Counted from the first letter of the stretch, positions 35,921 to 45,936 are shown. The stretch: 64,000 nt of DNA from Cellvibrio sp. KY-GH-1 (GCF_008806975.1 NZ_CP031728.1:620001-684000); one strand, 5' to 3'. Program-made: numbers and translations. Notes: generated by a model not told the origin, from the letters alone.

Positions 35921-37153
35921 TCAACTGGTCGTTTCTACCTCGGCGAGTTTGCGTTGTTTCGCGAGGTTAAGGATAACCAGGCAAAGACTCGCAAGGATCA
36001 AGAAACCGCACGTCATAGGAACCAGCGTGTTGTCATACATTTGGCCAATCGCGGTTCCTATTATCATGGAGATTATGGATGAGCTGGCTCCAATTACGGC
36101 GGAAGCTATGCCTGCAACGTGGCCCATAGGTTCCATCGCCATGGCATTCACATTACCGAAAACCAGACCAAAGCAGAAAAATAATACCGCGGCGTAAGCT
36201 AAAAACAGCCATAAATTGGGTGTAGTGATTAACTGCAGAGCCAGAAAAATAGCGGAGCTAAAAATAATTCCCAATGTTGCTTGTCTGCATAAATATTCCA
36301 TTCCCCATTTTTGTACGAAGCGTGCATTCACCATGGATGCAACTCCAAATAGCAGCGCCAATACACCAAAATACACAGTGAATAGTTTTCCGGTGTTAAA
36401 CAACTCCTGGAAAATTTGTTGCGATGAGTTCAGATAGCCCATAAAACTACCGAAAAATAATCCCATGCACAGGGTGTAACACATAGTAGAGTAATTGCTG
36501 ATAACTTCTTTGAATCCATCGATAAACCCGGTGCGAGTAAACGGAATACGAAATTCTTTGGGTAGTGTTTCTTCCAATCGCCAGAATATCCATACTCCAA
36601 TAATTAACGCGTAAACGATGTAGAGTACAAAAATATAGCGCCAGGAACTGATGAGTAACACCGCCTGACCAAGGCTTGGTGCTAAGGCGGGTACCATTAT
36701 GAAAATCATCATGACCAACGACATAATGCGGGCCATTTCATTGCCAGCATATTTATCGCGCACAATTGAAATGGCAGACACATAGGGTCCGGCAACCCCC
36801 AAGCCTTGTACAAAACGGCCAATTAGCAGTCCTTCAATGGAGGTGGCGAAAAAACAAATTGCACTGCCACAGAAAAATAATGCGATACCACCGTAAAGAA
36901 CTTTTTTGCGACCGGTTGCATCCGATAAAGGCCCGCACACTAATTGCCCTAGTGCCATACCTAAAAATAACGCACTGATCACGTATTGGATTTGGTTGGG
37001 GTGACTTAGGTTGATTTCCTGGCCGATAAAACCCAATGCAGGCAACAAGGCATCAATCGAGATGGCGACAATCGACATCATCAGTGCAACCAGTAGGGTG
37101 AACTCGCCGGAAGAGATGCGCGAGGCAACTGGGTGGGTTGAATAATCAGTCAT
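35921..37153 (-). CDS. MFS multidrug transporter, Bcr/CflA type
   Basis: About 410 residues from ATG 37153, with 12 predicted membrane segments. The loop 2-3 signature [12 protein letters not shown] and Ile-Asp-Ala-Leu-Leu-Pro-Ala-Leu in helix 1 mark the Bcr/CflA drug-proton antiporter group. It acts in the inner membrane; the substrate is unknown. Confidence 0.85.
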   Translation of the reverse strand: MTDYSTHPVASRISSGEFTLLVALMMSIVAISIDALLPALGFIGQEINLSHPNQIQYVISALFLGMALGQLVCGPLSDATGRKKVLYGGIALFFCGSAICFFATSIEGLLIGRFVQGLGVAGPYVSAISIVRDKYAGNEMARIMSLVMMIFIMVPALAPSLGQAVLLISSWRYIFVLYIVYALIIGVWIFWRLEETLPKEFRIPFTRTGFIDGFKEVISNYSTMCYTLCMGLFFGSFMGYLNSSQQIFQELFNTGKLFTVYFGVLALLFGVASMVNARFVQKWGMEYLCRQATLGIIFSSAIFLALQLITTPNLWLFLAYAAVLFFCFGLVFGNVNAMAMEPMGHVAGIASAVIGASSSIISMIIGTAIGQMYDNTLVPMTCGFLILASLCLVILNLAKQRKLAEVETTS

Positions 37154-37368
37154 GCGTGATGTTCCGTTTGGTGAGTGCCGATAGATGAATGCCGGGTGCA
37201 AAGCTTATCGCCTTTCGCCGGCAGGGGCTGTCAGAAAATGTAAATAGCCAATAGGTAAAACGTTTGCGATTGCAGGGGCGAAGCATTACCTGGGAGTTAG
37301 TCGTAATCCTTCGCGGAAAATCGACAGGATTGGAGAAATTATGTAGCCAATATTTCGGTAAATGTTGG

Positions 37369-37953
37369 TTAGCGTGGTAGGCGATACATAATCCCGCCAT
37401 CATAGGGCAGTTTAGGCAAATGTTTTTCCATACGCAGAAGAGCGTCGTCATAAATTTTTCGCACGTTAGGCTTTGTACCAACTTCCATACGCCGCGAGAG
37501 CATGGTTACTGGAAACAAGCAGTCGTTAGTTTTTCGGGCACACAGGGCGCGGCTGCGGCCCAACTCGTCTTCATAAATTTTCCATTCAAGTGTATTGGGA
37601 AAATCTGCCAGCATAACATTGCCTAATACCACACCCATGGCTTGCTGAAGCTCGAAGTTATCCGTTGCTACCAGTTCTTTGTCGACAATACGCTGTAGCG
37701 TACTTAAATCACTCAAGTCGCGACGCAACGGTGTGCCGAGCTTGGTTTGGGTAAGCTCATTGATCTTGGTGGTTTCCTGGTCCATGCGGTTTTTGTCCAT
37801 CCAGCCCAACTCCTTTATCTGGATTTCTTTTTTCGTTTCTATAGTGGGAGCTTGTTTGTTCACGACATTCATCGGCGTTTGCGCGAGAACGCCATTGGCA
37901 TTAACAAACATGGTGAGAGCGAAAATCGCCCACTGGCTACATAATTTTTTCAT
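37369..37953 (-). CDS. Secreted protein, DUF3806-like
   Basis: A 194-residue protein with a signal peptide (cut near Leu-Ala-Gln, about 25). The core has Leu-Gln-Arg-Ile-Val-Asp-Lys, Gly-Val-Val-Leu-Gly-Asn and an Asp-Glu-Leu-Gly-Arg-Ser-Arg-Ala-Leu-Cys segment, resembling DUF3806. No catalytic role is known. It lies 21 bases after the glutamate synthase-like gene on the same strand. Confidence 0.65.
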   Translation of the reverse strand: MKKLCSQWAIFALTMFVNANGVLAQTPMNVVNKQAPTIETKKEIQIKELGWMDKNRMDQETTKINELTQTKLGTPLRRDLSDLSTLQRIVDKELVATDNFELQQAMGVVLGNVMLADFPNTLEWKIYEDELGRSRALCARKTNDCLFPVTMLSRRMEVGTKPNVRKIYDDALLRMEKHLPKLPYDGGIMYRLPR

Positions 37954-37974
37954 CGGAAATATCTCTGCAACGGC

Positions 37975-39516
37975 TTAATGTTTATCCGCGAGCGCATCGC
38001 TTGCGATTAATGGTGTTTGTGTTGGCGCTTTGGGCATGTAGGGGCCAAGTTGGTCCAGTGGTATGGAAAAACCATCAGCACCAACGATGTTTATGTGTTC
38101 CGCGCGTAACTGACGCGGCTCAGCTAAGCCGCAAGAGTGGGCAATCATGGCTACGCTTTTGGTGATATTGCGTTGGTAGGCGGCGACACGTTCAGCCTTA
38201 TCGGTTGGGTCAAGCCCTTTTTGCAATTTAGCATTGTGGGTGGTGATACCGGTAGGGCAGGTGTTCTTGTGGCATTGCAACGCTTGGATGCATCCCAGCG
38301 CAAACATAAATCCGCGTGCACTATTCACAAAATCAGCGCCTGATGCAAGTGCCCAGGCAACCATATGCGGTGTAATTAATTTGCCGGCAACGATAACTTT
38401 AATGCGCTCTTTGAGACCGGCTTCCTGCAATAAAGCGGCAAGCCAGGGCAGGCTTTCCTTGATGGGTAGGCCAACGTGATCCATCAGGGGTTGTGGCGCG
38501 GCGCCGCTGCCGCCATCACTGCTGTCCAATGTAATAAAATCCGGCGCAGCTTCCAGGCCACGCACGCGAATTTCCCTAATCAATTCGACAAGCCACTGCT
38601 TTTCTCCGAGAACCGCTTTGAAACCGACCGGTTTCCCGGTGGTGGTACGAATGTGGTTAATCATATCGAGCAAGTCGGCTACGGAACTGATGTCCGTGTG
38701 TCCGTTCGGGCTAATGGACGCTTGCCCCTCGGAAATCCCGCGAATCATGGCAACTTCTGCCGAAACTTTTTCAGCGGGAAGTATGCCGCCTTTGCCTGGT
38801 TTGGCGCCCTGGCTCAGTTTAATTTCAAACATTTTAATTTGCGTTTTGCCGGCTAACTCGCGCAGGCGTTCATCGCTTAAGTTGCCGTGCAAATCGCGCA
38901 CGCCATATTTTGCGGTTCCAATTTGAAATACCAGATCGCAACCGCCTTCAAGGTGATAAGGTGATAATCCACCTTCGCCAGTGTTGAGCCAGCAGCCCGC
39001 TTTAGCCGCTCCACGTGATAACGCGAGAATTGCCGGTTTGGATATGGCACCGTAGCTCATGCCGGAGACATTAAAAATCGAATGGGTGGTGTAGGGCGAA
39101 GCGCAAAATGGACCCAGTGTCACGGGTGATGGCATGAGTGCATCTTTTTCCTGGATGGGAAAGGCTGAGTTTAAAAACAGCAAGGTGCCGGGTTTGGAAA
39201 TGTCCAGTGTTGAACCAAAGCCGACGTTGTTATCAATATCTTTTGCGGCACGATAAACCCAAGAGCGGTCCGCTCTGTTAAATGGCATCTCCTCGCGATC
39301 TTGCGCAAAAAAATACTGCCGAAAAAACTCCCCCAAATGTTCAAAGAAATAGCGGAAACGCCCTAATACCGGGTAGTTTTTACGGATAGTGTGAGTACTT
39401 TGAGTAACGTCGACGATGTACATAAGGATTACGGCGAGCAGCAGTAAACCAATTACGGCAATAAAAATAACTTCCAGCCAGGTGAGCAGGGTGAGTGCCC
39501 AGTGGGAATCAGTCAT
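37975..39516 (-). CDS. FMN-binding glutamate synthase family protein
   Basis: A 513-residue protein with one N-terminal membrane helix (about 12-34) and a glutamate synthase-like FMN barrel: Met-Ser-Tyr-Gly-Ala-Ile-Ser-Lys, Asn-Thr-Gly-Glu-Gly-Gly, Lys-Pro-Gly-Lys-Gly-Gly, and Asp-Gly-Gly-Ser-Gly-Ala-Ala. The Cys-x-x-x-x-x-Cys (Cys-His-Lys-Asn-Thr-Cys) segment near 419 resembles the iron-sulphur ligands of the family. No glutaminase domain is present, so it is a GltB-type stand-alone oxidoreductase of unknown substrate. Confidence 0.85.
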   Translation of the reverse strand: MTDSHWALTLLTWLEVIFIAVIGLLLLAVILMYIVDVTQSTHTIRKNYPVLGRFRYFFEHLGEFFRQYFFAQDREEMPFNRADRSWVYRAAKDIDNNVGFGSTLDISKPGTLLFLNSAFPIQEKDALMPSPVTLGPFCASPYTTHSIFNVSGMSYGAISKPAILALSRGAAKAGCWLNTGEGGLSPYHLEGGCDLVFQIGTAKYGVRDLHGNLSDERLRELAGKTQIKMFEIKLSQGAKPGKGGILPAEKVSAEVAMIRGISEGQASISPNGHTDISSVADLLDMINHIRTTTGKPVGFKAVLGEKQWLVELIREIRVRGLEAAPDFITLDSSDGGSGAAPQPLMDHVGLPIKESLPWLAALLQEAGLKERIKVIVAGKLITPHMVAWALASGADFVNSARGFMFALGCIQALQCHKNTCPTGITTHNAKLQKGLDPTDKAERVAAYQRNITKSVAMIAHSCGLAEPRQLRAEHINIVGADGFSIPLDQLGPYMPKAPTQTPLIASDALADKH

Positions 39517-39527
39517 GTGGAGTAATC

Positions 39528-41273
39528 CTATTCAATGTCACTGTAATGTTTAACGCAATTTTTACCGAGAGACTTTGCGGTGTACATGGCGGAGTCAGCG
39601 TGTTTAATCAGGCTTAGCTTGTCATCACCGTCTTGCGGGTATAGGGCGATGCCAATGCTGCAGGAAACATGGATTTGATTGTCGTTGATAAAAAATACCT
39701 GATTCAATGAGTTGCGAATTTTATCAGCGACTTGCCGGCTGATGTGGCGTGTACTCATGCCACGCATTTGTAAATCGCGTGCAGAAATAATAATCATGAA
39801 CTCGTCCCCACCATAACGGGCAACTGTGTCAGTTTCACGCACGCAACCGAGCATACGCGTGGCGCATTCTTGCAATAACAGATCACCAGTATCGTGACCA
39901 AACTTGTCGTTCACGGGCTTAAAGCCGTCCAAATCCATGAGCATAATAGCAACTTCCATTTTATCGCGCCGCGCACTGATCAGTGCTTGTTCAATTCGAT
40001 CCTCCAACAAAATGCGATTGGGCAGGTTGGTGAGCGGGTCGTGGTGGGCAACTTTGTGAAGGTACTGACGCTGGCTATTTAATTCCATTAATTGCGCGTT
40101 AAGTTTTTTCGCCATCAGCGAAAAATTGCGGGCAAGTAATCCTAGCTCATCATTGCGTTGCAGGTGTATTTCAGGTACGGGGTCGCCTTGTTTAAAACGG
40201 GCAAATATTGTTGCCATCTGGCGTAGTGGAGTGGATATTTTCCAGGCTAGGAAGAGCGATAAAAGTACAAATAGCAAGCCAAATACCAGTGCGCTTTTAA
40301 GTGCGGTAATTCCTAGTTGGCGGCTCTCTTGCAGTACGGTATCCAGGTTGCTGACCAGCCCCAGCACAATATAATTTTCATCCGCTGCCCACTCAAAGGG
40401 TAATTTACTTAACGAGATTACCGCTTGTTTTTCCGGAGCGCGAAGGTCCTGCATTTCCGCTACTAACTGGGTGAGCTCACCGGCAAAAATGCGTTGAGCA
40501 ACAGGTAAGTCCTGTTGGATTGTAAAGCGTGTCCCTTTGTCAAAACCAAAAGTTTTCTCCGCGTTCGGGTGGAGCAGGTAATCGCCCAATGAGTTGGTAG
40601 CGATTACATCAATGTTATCGGGTACATCGGTTTCAATCAGGCTGAACATGGTTTCCATATCAACGTTAATAACCATGGCTCCAACGATAGTGTTGGTATT
40701 CGTATATATCGGGGTGGCTAAAATAATGCTTGGTTTACCGTATCCATCCAACAACCCACGCTCTTTATTGAGTTTAGGGGCGGAAATAAAAATCTCGCCG
40801 GGCTTTAGTTTTAAGGTGTTGTAAATGTAAGAGAAGTGAGCCTTTTCTTGCAGTGCCAAGCCATCAACGACACTGATCGAATTTTCCGTTTTATCGATAC
40901 GCACCAGCTCCAATCCGTGGTTGGCTGCCCCGATAAAGCGTACCTGATTATATTCTTTGTGCGAGTTAAGTAATTCAGACAATGCCGATGAGAGCCGAGC
41001 GCGTTGAGTCAGTGCATCAGCGGGATTGGGGTGATTCGCAATTTCACTGACCGCGGGAAGATGTGCGATGAATAATAGATCCTTACCAATATCTTCAATA
41101 AAAAAAGCGTAGCGATTTGCTAGCACGCGTGTGGCAGTGGCTAATTTATCCTGAGAGGATTGCAGCAACAGTGCGCGGCCCTGGCTATAGGTGACGTATA
41201 CGTTTATGCCGGCGCTTAACAGACTGAGCAATGCGATCCAGATCGTTAATTTGATTACTAGCCGTGAATTCAT
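39528..41273 (-). CDS. Membrane diguanylate cyclase with periplasmic sensor
   Basis: About 581 residues from ATG 41273. Order: membrane helix near the N-terminus, a periplasmic sensor of about 270 residues with a Cache-like look, a second membrane helix near 320, a HAMP linker (Pro-Leu-Arg-Gln-Met-Ala), then a GGDEF domain. The motif Gly-Gly-Asp-Glu-Phe is at 488-492 and an intact I-site Arg-Glu-Thr-Asp lies just before it, so it should make c-di-GMP with product inhibition. No EAL domain. The start overlaps the stop of the binding-protein gene as ATGA, so the two are translationally coupled. Confidence 0.9.
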   Translation of the reverse strand: MNSRLVIKLTIWIALLSLLSAGINVYVTYSQGRALLLQSSQDKLATATRVLANRYAFFIEDIGKDLLFIAHLPAVSEIANHPNPADALTQRARLSSALSELLNSHKEYNQVRFIGAANHGLELVRIDKTENSISVVDGLALQEKAHFSYIYNTLKLKPGEIFISAPKLNKERGLLDGYGKPSIILATPIYTNTNTIVGAMVINVDMETMFSLIETDVPDNIDVIATNSLGDYLLHPNAEKTFGFDKGTRFTIQQDLPVAQRIFAGELTQLVAEMQDLRAPEKQAVISLSKLPFEWAADENYIVLGLVSNLDTVLQESRQLGITALKSALVFGLLFVLLSLFLAWKISTPLRQMATIFARFKQGDPVPEIHLQRNDELGLLARNFSLMAKKLNAQLMELNSQRQYLHKVAHHDPLTNLPNRILLEDRIEQALISARRDKMEVAIMLMDLDGFKPVNDKFGHDTGDLLLQECATRMLGCVRETDTVARYGGDEFMIIISARDLQMRGMSTRHISRQVADKIRNSLNQVFFINDNQIHVSCSIGIALYPQDGDDKLSLIKHADSAMYTAKSLGKNCVKHYSDIE

Positions 41274-42295
41274 GGCGCAAACCTTTCCATTACATCGCCA
41301 GAAATAATTTGCTCCCATAACCGATTGCGAGTCTCGCCACTTTCAACCGGTTCCAGCCAGATAAGCTCGGTATTGTGGTGCAACAACGAGGCTCCTCGGG
41401 TGTTAGCCAAACCGTGGATATTAGTCAGCCGCTGGCTGGCCTTTTCTCCCAAGAAAAAATTAATCCACTGCTCCGCCAAGGGGCCAGCATTCTTGCTGAT
41501 CGCCCAACAATCCAGCCATGCGAGTGTGCCATTTTTGGGTAAGGTGTAACCAACGTCTGCTCCTATATCCGCTAATGCCTTTACTTGCTGGCTACCATAG
41601 TTGGCGTAAATCAAGGCTATTTCCTGGGTTTTAAATAATTTCACCGCCTCTTGTGGCGATGAGTAAACAGTCAACAGATTGCGCCGCAATTCTACGAGTC
41701 GCTGCGCAGAAACCATTAATTCTTCATCCGTTTGCTGGAACGGTTTGCTCATGCCCAGGCTGAGTGCCGCCAGGGTGAAGCTGTGATTGCTGGTATTAAA
41801 AGCAAGCACTTTCCCTGCGTAGGCTTTATCCCAGAGTGCATTGATGGTTTCCGGTGGTTGGTGGACTAACTGGCGGTTATAAATCAGCCCCATTTCGGAG
41901 TAGGTATAAGGAATCGCATAGGTATTGCCCTGAGTGACCAAGCCTGGAATCTGCCGGCGGTTTTGAAAGCGCGCATCTTGTTGGTGGATATTTGGGATAG
42001 ACTCAATATCAATTGGGCGTAGGTACCCTTTTTCTTTATAGCGCTGGAGTTCAGCGGTGTTTACCGCAATCAGGTCGTAGTCGTTCTGAGGGGATTGGCT
42101 AAGGTGATTCCAGAGCTCATCGTCGGAATAAACCAGCGTAACCTCTACCTTACTCTTGGTTTGTTGCTCGAATTCTGCAACCAGATCAGTATCGGCATAA
42201 CCTTCCCAGGTGAGAATCTTGAGTTGTTGTTTTGCCTGGCCGGGAAGGGCAAGAACCAACAATCCCAAAAAAATGCAATACATGGTTAACTTCAT
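41270..42295 (-). CDS. Periplasmic polyamine-type substrate-binding protein
   Basis: About 341 residues from ATG 42295 (a TTG four codons earlier is less likely). Signal peptide (cut near Gly-Gln-Ala-Lys), then the PotD/PotF-type fold: Leu-Lys-Ile-Leu-Thr-Trp-Glu-Gly-Tyr, Tyr-Asp-Leu-Ile-Ala-Val-Asn, Ile-Pro-Tyr-Thr-Tyr-Ser-Glu-Met-Gly-Leu-Ile-Tyr-Asn, and Leu-Asp-Cys-Trp-Ala-Ile. No ABC permease or ATPase gene lies nearby. The ATGA overlap with the diguanylate cyclase points to a signalling role like that of NspS with MbaA in Vibrio cholerae. The ligand is inferred, not shown. Confidence 0.85.
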   Translation of the reverse strand: MKLTMYCIFLGLLVLALPGQAKQQLKILTWEGYADTDLVAEFEQQTKSKVEVTLVYSDDELWNHLSQSPQNDYDLIAVNTAELQRYKEKGYLRPIDIESIPNIHQQDARFQNRRQIPGLVTQGNTYAIPYTYSEMGLIYNRQLVHQPPETINALWDKAYAGKVLAFNTSNHSFTLAALSLGMSKPFQQTDEELMVSAQRLVELRRNLLTVYSSPQEAVKLFKTQEIALIYANYGSQQVKALADIGADVGYTLPKNGTLAWLDCWAISKNAGPLAEQWINFFLGEKASQRLTNIHGLANTRGASLLHHNTELIWLEPVESGETRNRLWEQIISGDVMERFAP

Positions 42296-42409
42296 TGCGG
42301 ATTCCAACGTGCGCGATGGCTTAATTCTAGTTAAGTTATGCGCAGGCTTGTGTTAATTCTCATTAATCTGCGAGTGTTTCGGTAAACCTGGTTATCTCGC
42401 TGTCTGACG

Positions 42410-43033
42410 TTAGCCTCGCGCGCCAATTTTCTGCGCTGGATTACCGGCAACTTTGGTGAATGCTGGAACCGATTTGGTCACCACACTGCCCATGCCCACC
42501 ACGGCCCCATCGCTAATATGAACACCATCGACTATCCCCGCATGGGCGCCAACCCAAACATCTTCACCAATATGGATACCTTTGGACGTTACCGGTTGGT
42601 CTTTAATGGTGCGACCATTATCCATGCCGTGATTGAAGGCGTAGGCATAGGCGTAAGCCGCCAGACGCGAATTATCGCCAATCACTATGCCTTGACTGCC
42701 ACCGTCCAGGGTCACGTGATGGTTAATGGAAACATTACTACCCAACGCGATAGGACCATGGAGAACCGCATCTGCCGCAATCCAGGAATTATCGCCAATC
42801 ACAATAGGACGACCTGGTTCGGCAAATAGCTTCGCTTCAGGCGCAATAAAGCAATTCCGGCCGATGGTTACGGTTTCCATCTCACACAAGTAAGCTTGCC
42901 AGTCGTCCTGCCAGGCTTGTGCCCAACTACGGTGAGCGGGTTTTAGGCGAGCATATAACCAAGGCATATAGCTCAGGCGCAATTTGTGTTGAGTGCGGTA
43001 AAAGTCGGTATTTTTTTCAGGTTCTTTTGTCAT
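42410..43033 (-). CDS. Hexapeptide-repeat acyltransferase
   Basis: About 207 residues from ATG 43033. A left-handed beta-helix of hexapeptide repeats (Ile-Gly-Asp-Asn-Ser-Trp, Ile-Gly-Glu-Asp-Val-Trp-Val-Gly) and the CoA/catalytic region Asn-His-Gly-Met near 145, with the terminal Gly-Asn-Pro-Ala-Gln-Lys-Ile-Gly. It resembles maltose/galactoside O-acetyltransferases. An Ala-Tyr-Ala-Tyr-Ala-Tyr-Ala run before the active His is unusual. The acceptor is unknown. Confidence 0.85.
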   Translation of the reverse strand: MTKEPEKNTDFYRTQHKLRLSYMPWLYARLKPAHRSWAQAWQDDWQAYLCEMETVTIGRNCFIAPEAKLFAEPGRPIVIGDNSWIAADAVLHGPIALGSNVSINHHVTLDGGSQGIVIGDNSRLAAYAYAYAFNHGMDNGRTIKDQPVTSKGIHIGEDVWVGAHAGIVDGVHISDGAVVGMGSVVTKSVPAFTKVAGNPAQKIGARG

Positions 43034-43402
43034 AGTCGCGTACTGAATGTGTGCACGCAAATTATAACGATGATTGAAAAACACTGGGGGAAGAAATTTC
43101 AGCGGGGTAGGAATAAAAAAGGTGACCGCCGGTTGCAGGTGATTGGTTTGTTCGCTTGGCCGCTAGCGCTTCCTGCATAACAGTCAGCTGGGCACAAATC
43201 GAAACATGGAGCGCCGAAATAAGTGCTCTTAGGGTGAACCCGTCATAACGGCAACCGAGGCGGACACCTGTTTTGATTATAGCTATGGCGATTTTTGCCG
43301 CTAGGGGGTGGATTAGTCTTTTGCGTCACATCTATCGGCTTTTTATGGCCGAAAAAATCTATGACTGATATTCTTGCACCAGTTATTTTATGGCCCGCCG
43401 TT
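43034..43402. other. Non-coding gap of 370 bases
   Basis: No gene with ribosome site is seen before ATG 43403; the frame of the downstream gene is open back to 43295 but not family-like. No clear terminator or operator was recognised. It should hold divergent promoters for the acyltransferase and pseudouridine synthase genes. Confidence 0.4.
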
Positions 43403-44104
43403 ATGTACGACATTATTGAAAACCATCCGAATTTTGTCGTGATCTACAAAAAACCTGATACCAGTTTTCACAGTGAATCCGGCCAACCTGGTGTGTTCGA
43501 AACAATCAAGCAGCGCGAAGGTTTTGTTGAGTTGTATCCCGTTCATCGGCTAGACAAAGTCACCTCTGGGTTGTTAGTGATGGCGAAAGATGCGGCGACC
43601 AATCTCGCGTTAACCCAGGCTTTTGCTCGACGTGAAGTTGAAAAATATTACTTGGCGATCAGCGGCAAAAAGCCCACCAAAAAGCAGGGGCTTATTAAAG
43701 GGGATATGGCTCAAGCCAGACGCGGGGCCTGGAAGCTTTTAACTGATACTAAAAATCCTGCAGTAACGCAGTTTTTCAGCAAAGGCGTAGGGGAGGGCAA
43801 ACGTTTGTTCGTCCTTAAGCCGCATACGGGAAAAACCCATCAATTGCGAGTTGCGTTAAAAAGCCTGGGCGCACCCATATTCGGCGATGAACTTTATGGT
43901 GGTGAGTCTCCGGCTGATCGTACTTACCTGCATGCGTTTTGTCTTGCCTTTTCCCTCGATAATCAAGATTACCGTTTTACTGTGTTGCCGCGCGAAGGTG
44001 AATATTTTGTGGGTGATATTTTTACGGAAGCGCTTAGTGAATGGCGTGAACCCTGGGCTTTACACTGGCCGCAACTCAAGGGGCATTCGTTATGCGCGCG
44101 ATGA
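43403..44104 (+). CDS. RluA-family pseudouridine synthase
   Basis: About 233 residues from ATG 43403, chosen because the family begins Met-Tyr-Asp-Ile-Ile-Glu-Asn-His-Pro. The catalytic Asp lies in His-Arg-Leu-Asp-Lys-Val-Thr-Ser-Gly-Leu. Other family segments are Lys-Tyr-Tyr-Leu-Ala and Thr-Gly-Lys-Thr-His-Gln-Leu-Arg. It has no S4 domain, so it is a short RluA relative (TIGR01621 type) acting on rRNA or tRNA. It overlaps the next gene by 13 bases. Confidence 0.85.
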   Translation: MYDIIENHPNFVVIYKKPDTSFHSESGQPGVFETIKQREGFVELYPVHRLDKVTSGLLVMAKDAATNLALTQAFARREVEKYYLAISGKKPTKKQGLIKGDMAQARRGAWKLLTDTKNPAVTQFFSKGVGEGKRLFVLKPHTGKTHQLRVALKSLGAPIFGDELYGGESPADRTYLHAFCLAFSLDNQDYRFTVLPREGEYFVGDIFTEALSEWREPWALHWPQLKGHSLCAR

Positions 44105-45621
44105 TTGGTTTGGGTATTGCCGCAACACTCATCGTCGCATCTACACTTGCGTATTTCCTTAATTCGGATACAGCGCAACACCAAGGACCCAGCGCAATCG
44201 GCAACGAAAATTATCGGTTTGTGAAAGTCAGTTGTTGGTTTGACGCCGATTGGCAAGCTTCTATTAGTTGCGGTGAATTACATACACCAAAAGCCCAAGG
44301 GCAATTCGTATTGCCGGTTGTTATTTTGCATGCTGAAGATTCAACAGCAAAACCTGATCCGATTGTTTATTTGCAAGGCGGACCGGGCGCTAGCGCGGGC
44401 TTACATAGCGAAGGAATAAAACGTTGGTTAAGTTGGATGCGTCTGGCGAATACAAAGCGCGATTTGATTTTAGTGGATACGCGTGGTACGGGGAGTAGCA
44501 AGCCGGCGCTCGTTTGTGCGGATTACAATCGCGAAAATCAAAAATTGATGCGTGAAAATAAACCACTCAGTGATGAGTTGGCGCAATCTTATGCGATTAC
44601 TGCTCAGTGTTTTAATACCGCGGTAAAAAGTAACAGCAACCTGGATTATCGTTATTTCAGTACCGCGCTGTCTGCGCAGGATTTACGCGCATTAATGGCG
44701 CGATTGGAATATCGCGAGTGGAATATTGTCGGAGTCTCTTACGGAACGCGCCTTGCTCTGGAAGTGGCTCGTCAGGAGCAGCTCGCACCACAACGCGTGC
44801 GTTTAAGGGCAATGGTACTGGATTCGATTTATCCTGCCGGCTTTGGCGGTGTTCAAACGTGGCCACAAGTACTGGACGACGCAATGCAGCGGTTTTTTAG
44901 CGGCTGTGCGGAGCAGCAATCCTGCGCAAAAAAAATTGGGCTCAGTAAGAATAATCTGCAGGACTTATTTGTATCTGCTCTGCAACGTCTGCGTGAAACC
45001 CCTGTTTCATTAACCGTCAGGCATTGGAACGGTGAAACACCTATGTATTGGCTGGTCAATGATCATCGTTTTTTGTCGATTGTATTTGCCGGAATTTATG
45101 ATCCTGCGGACTGGTCCAAAATTTTGGATGCGATTGTCGGTGTTCATCAAGGGCGTAACGATTTGCTAAAACCCTTGGCAGAACCTTATTTAAACAATAG
45201 CGTTAGTGCTGATTTTAATAGCCTAACTTTTACTGCAGTTGATTGTGCGGATAACCCGGTATTATCTGAAATGGATTATGTGGCAGCGGTTGCGCACTAT
45301 CCATTGTTGCAAGATTACACCCGGGATCAATGGCGGTTTCAGTTATGCCACGAGTTGCGCAGTACTATACCGCTACAATTGGCTCAGCCGCAGATGCCGA
45401 CCTTGATATTGGCAGGCGCAAAAGATCCCATTACACCGGTTAAATGGGCCAGGGAAATTCATCAGCGCTGGCCTGAAACTCAATTGCGGATTAATGAAAA
45501 TCTGGCGCACTCGGTATTGGGTAGTGATGTGTGTTTATTGGAAAATTTGGGGCAATTTTTTGATCACCCCGAAAGCACTTTTACGGCATGTTCGTCATTG
45601 GCTCGTGCTATTGACGAGTGA
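44092..45621 (+). CDS. Alpha/beta hydrolase, TAP-like peptidase type
   Basis: A 509-residue exported or membrane-anchored hydrolase with an N-terminal hydrophobic segment (4-22). Features: oxyanion segment Gln-Gly-Gly-Pro-Gly-Ala-Ser-Ala-Gly near 94, Asp-Thr-Arg-Gly-Thr-Gly, nucleophile Gly-Val-Ser-Tyr-Gly, and a C-terminal TAP-like domain with Ala-Gly-Ala-Lys-Asp-Pro-Ile-Thr-Pro and a final His in Leu-Ala-His-Ser-Val. Tripeptidyl or prolyl aminopeptidase activity is likely. Confidence 0.85.
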   Translation: MRAMIGLGIAATLIVASTLAYFLNSDTAQHQGPSAIGNENYRFVKVSCWFDADWQASISCGELHTPKAQGQFVLPVVILHAEDSTAKPDPIVYLQGGPGASAGLHSEGIKRWLSWMRLANTKRDLILVDTRGTGSSKPALVCADYNRENQKLMRENKPLSDELAQSYAITAQCFNTAVKSNSNLDYRYFSTALSAQDLRALMARLEYREWNIVGVSYGTRLALEVARQEQLAPQRVRLRAMVLDSIYPAGFGGVQTWPQVLDDAMQRFFSGCAEQQSCAKKIGLSKNNLQDLFVSALQRLRETPVSLTVRHWNGETPMYWLVNDHRFLSIVFAGIYDPADWSKILDAIVGVHQGRNDLLKPLAEPYLNNSVSADFNSLTFTAVDCADNPVLSEMDYVAAVAHYPLLQDYTRDQWRFQLCHELRSTIPLQLAQPQMPTLILAGAKDPITPVKWAREIHQRWPETQLRINENLAHSVLGSDVCLLENLGQFFDHPESTFTACSSLARAIDE

Positions 45622-45642
45622 CTTTTAAAATAGTGAATGCAA

Positions 45643-45682
45643 TAAAAAAGCCGCACTTTTTTAATAAAAGTGCGGCTTTTTT
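45643..45682. terminator. Strong bidirectional terminator
   Basis: AAAAAAGCCGCACTTTT/AAAAGTGCGGCTTTTTT with a short loop. It serves the hydrolase gene and, on the other strand, the tRNA-Asn gene. Confidence 0.88.
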
Positions 45683-45710
45683 TACTCGCAAAATCTACGA
45701 GTTTTTATTC

Positions 45711-45786
45711 TGGCTCCGCCTGCTGGACTCGAACCAGCGACCCAATGATTAACAGTCATTTGCTCTACCGACTGAGCTAAGGCGGA
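45711..45786 (-). tRNA. tRNA-Asn(GTT)
   Basis: Complete cloverleaf read on the minus strand: acceptor TCCGCCT/AGGCGGA, D arm with AGCTCAGTCGGTAGAGC, anticodon loop CTGTTAA (anticodon GTT), T arm GGTTCGAGTCC, encoded CCA. Identical to the copy at 46338. Confidence 0.97.
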
Positions 45787-45884
45787 ATGGCTATCTCATA
45801 AGAGAAGGCGCGCATAATAGCGATGCACTTTGTTTAGGTCAACGCTTTTGCCAGTCTTATACTAAAAAATGGAATAAGAAAAAT

Positions 45885-45911
45885 AAAAAAGGCGCTTTCG
45901 CGCCCTTTTTG
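45885..45911. terminator. Terminator after ppnP
   Basis: GGCGC-TTTC-GCGCC with A run and T run on the two sides, downstream of ppnP on the minus strand. Confidence 0.75.
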
Positions 45912-45936
45912 ACTAACCCTTATCCAGCAGAAAATA

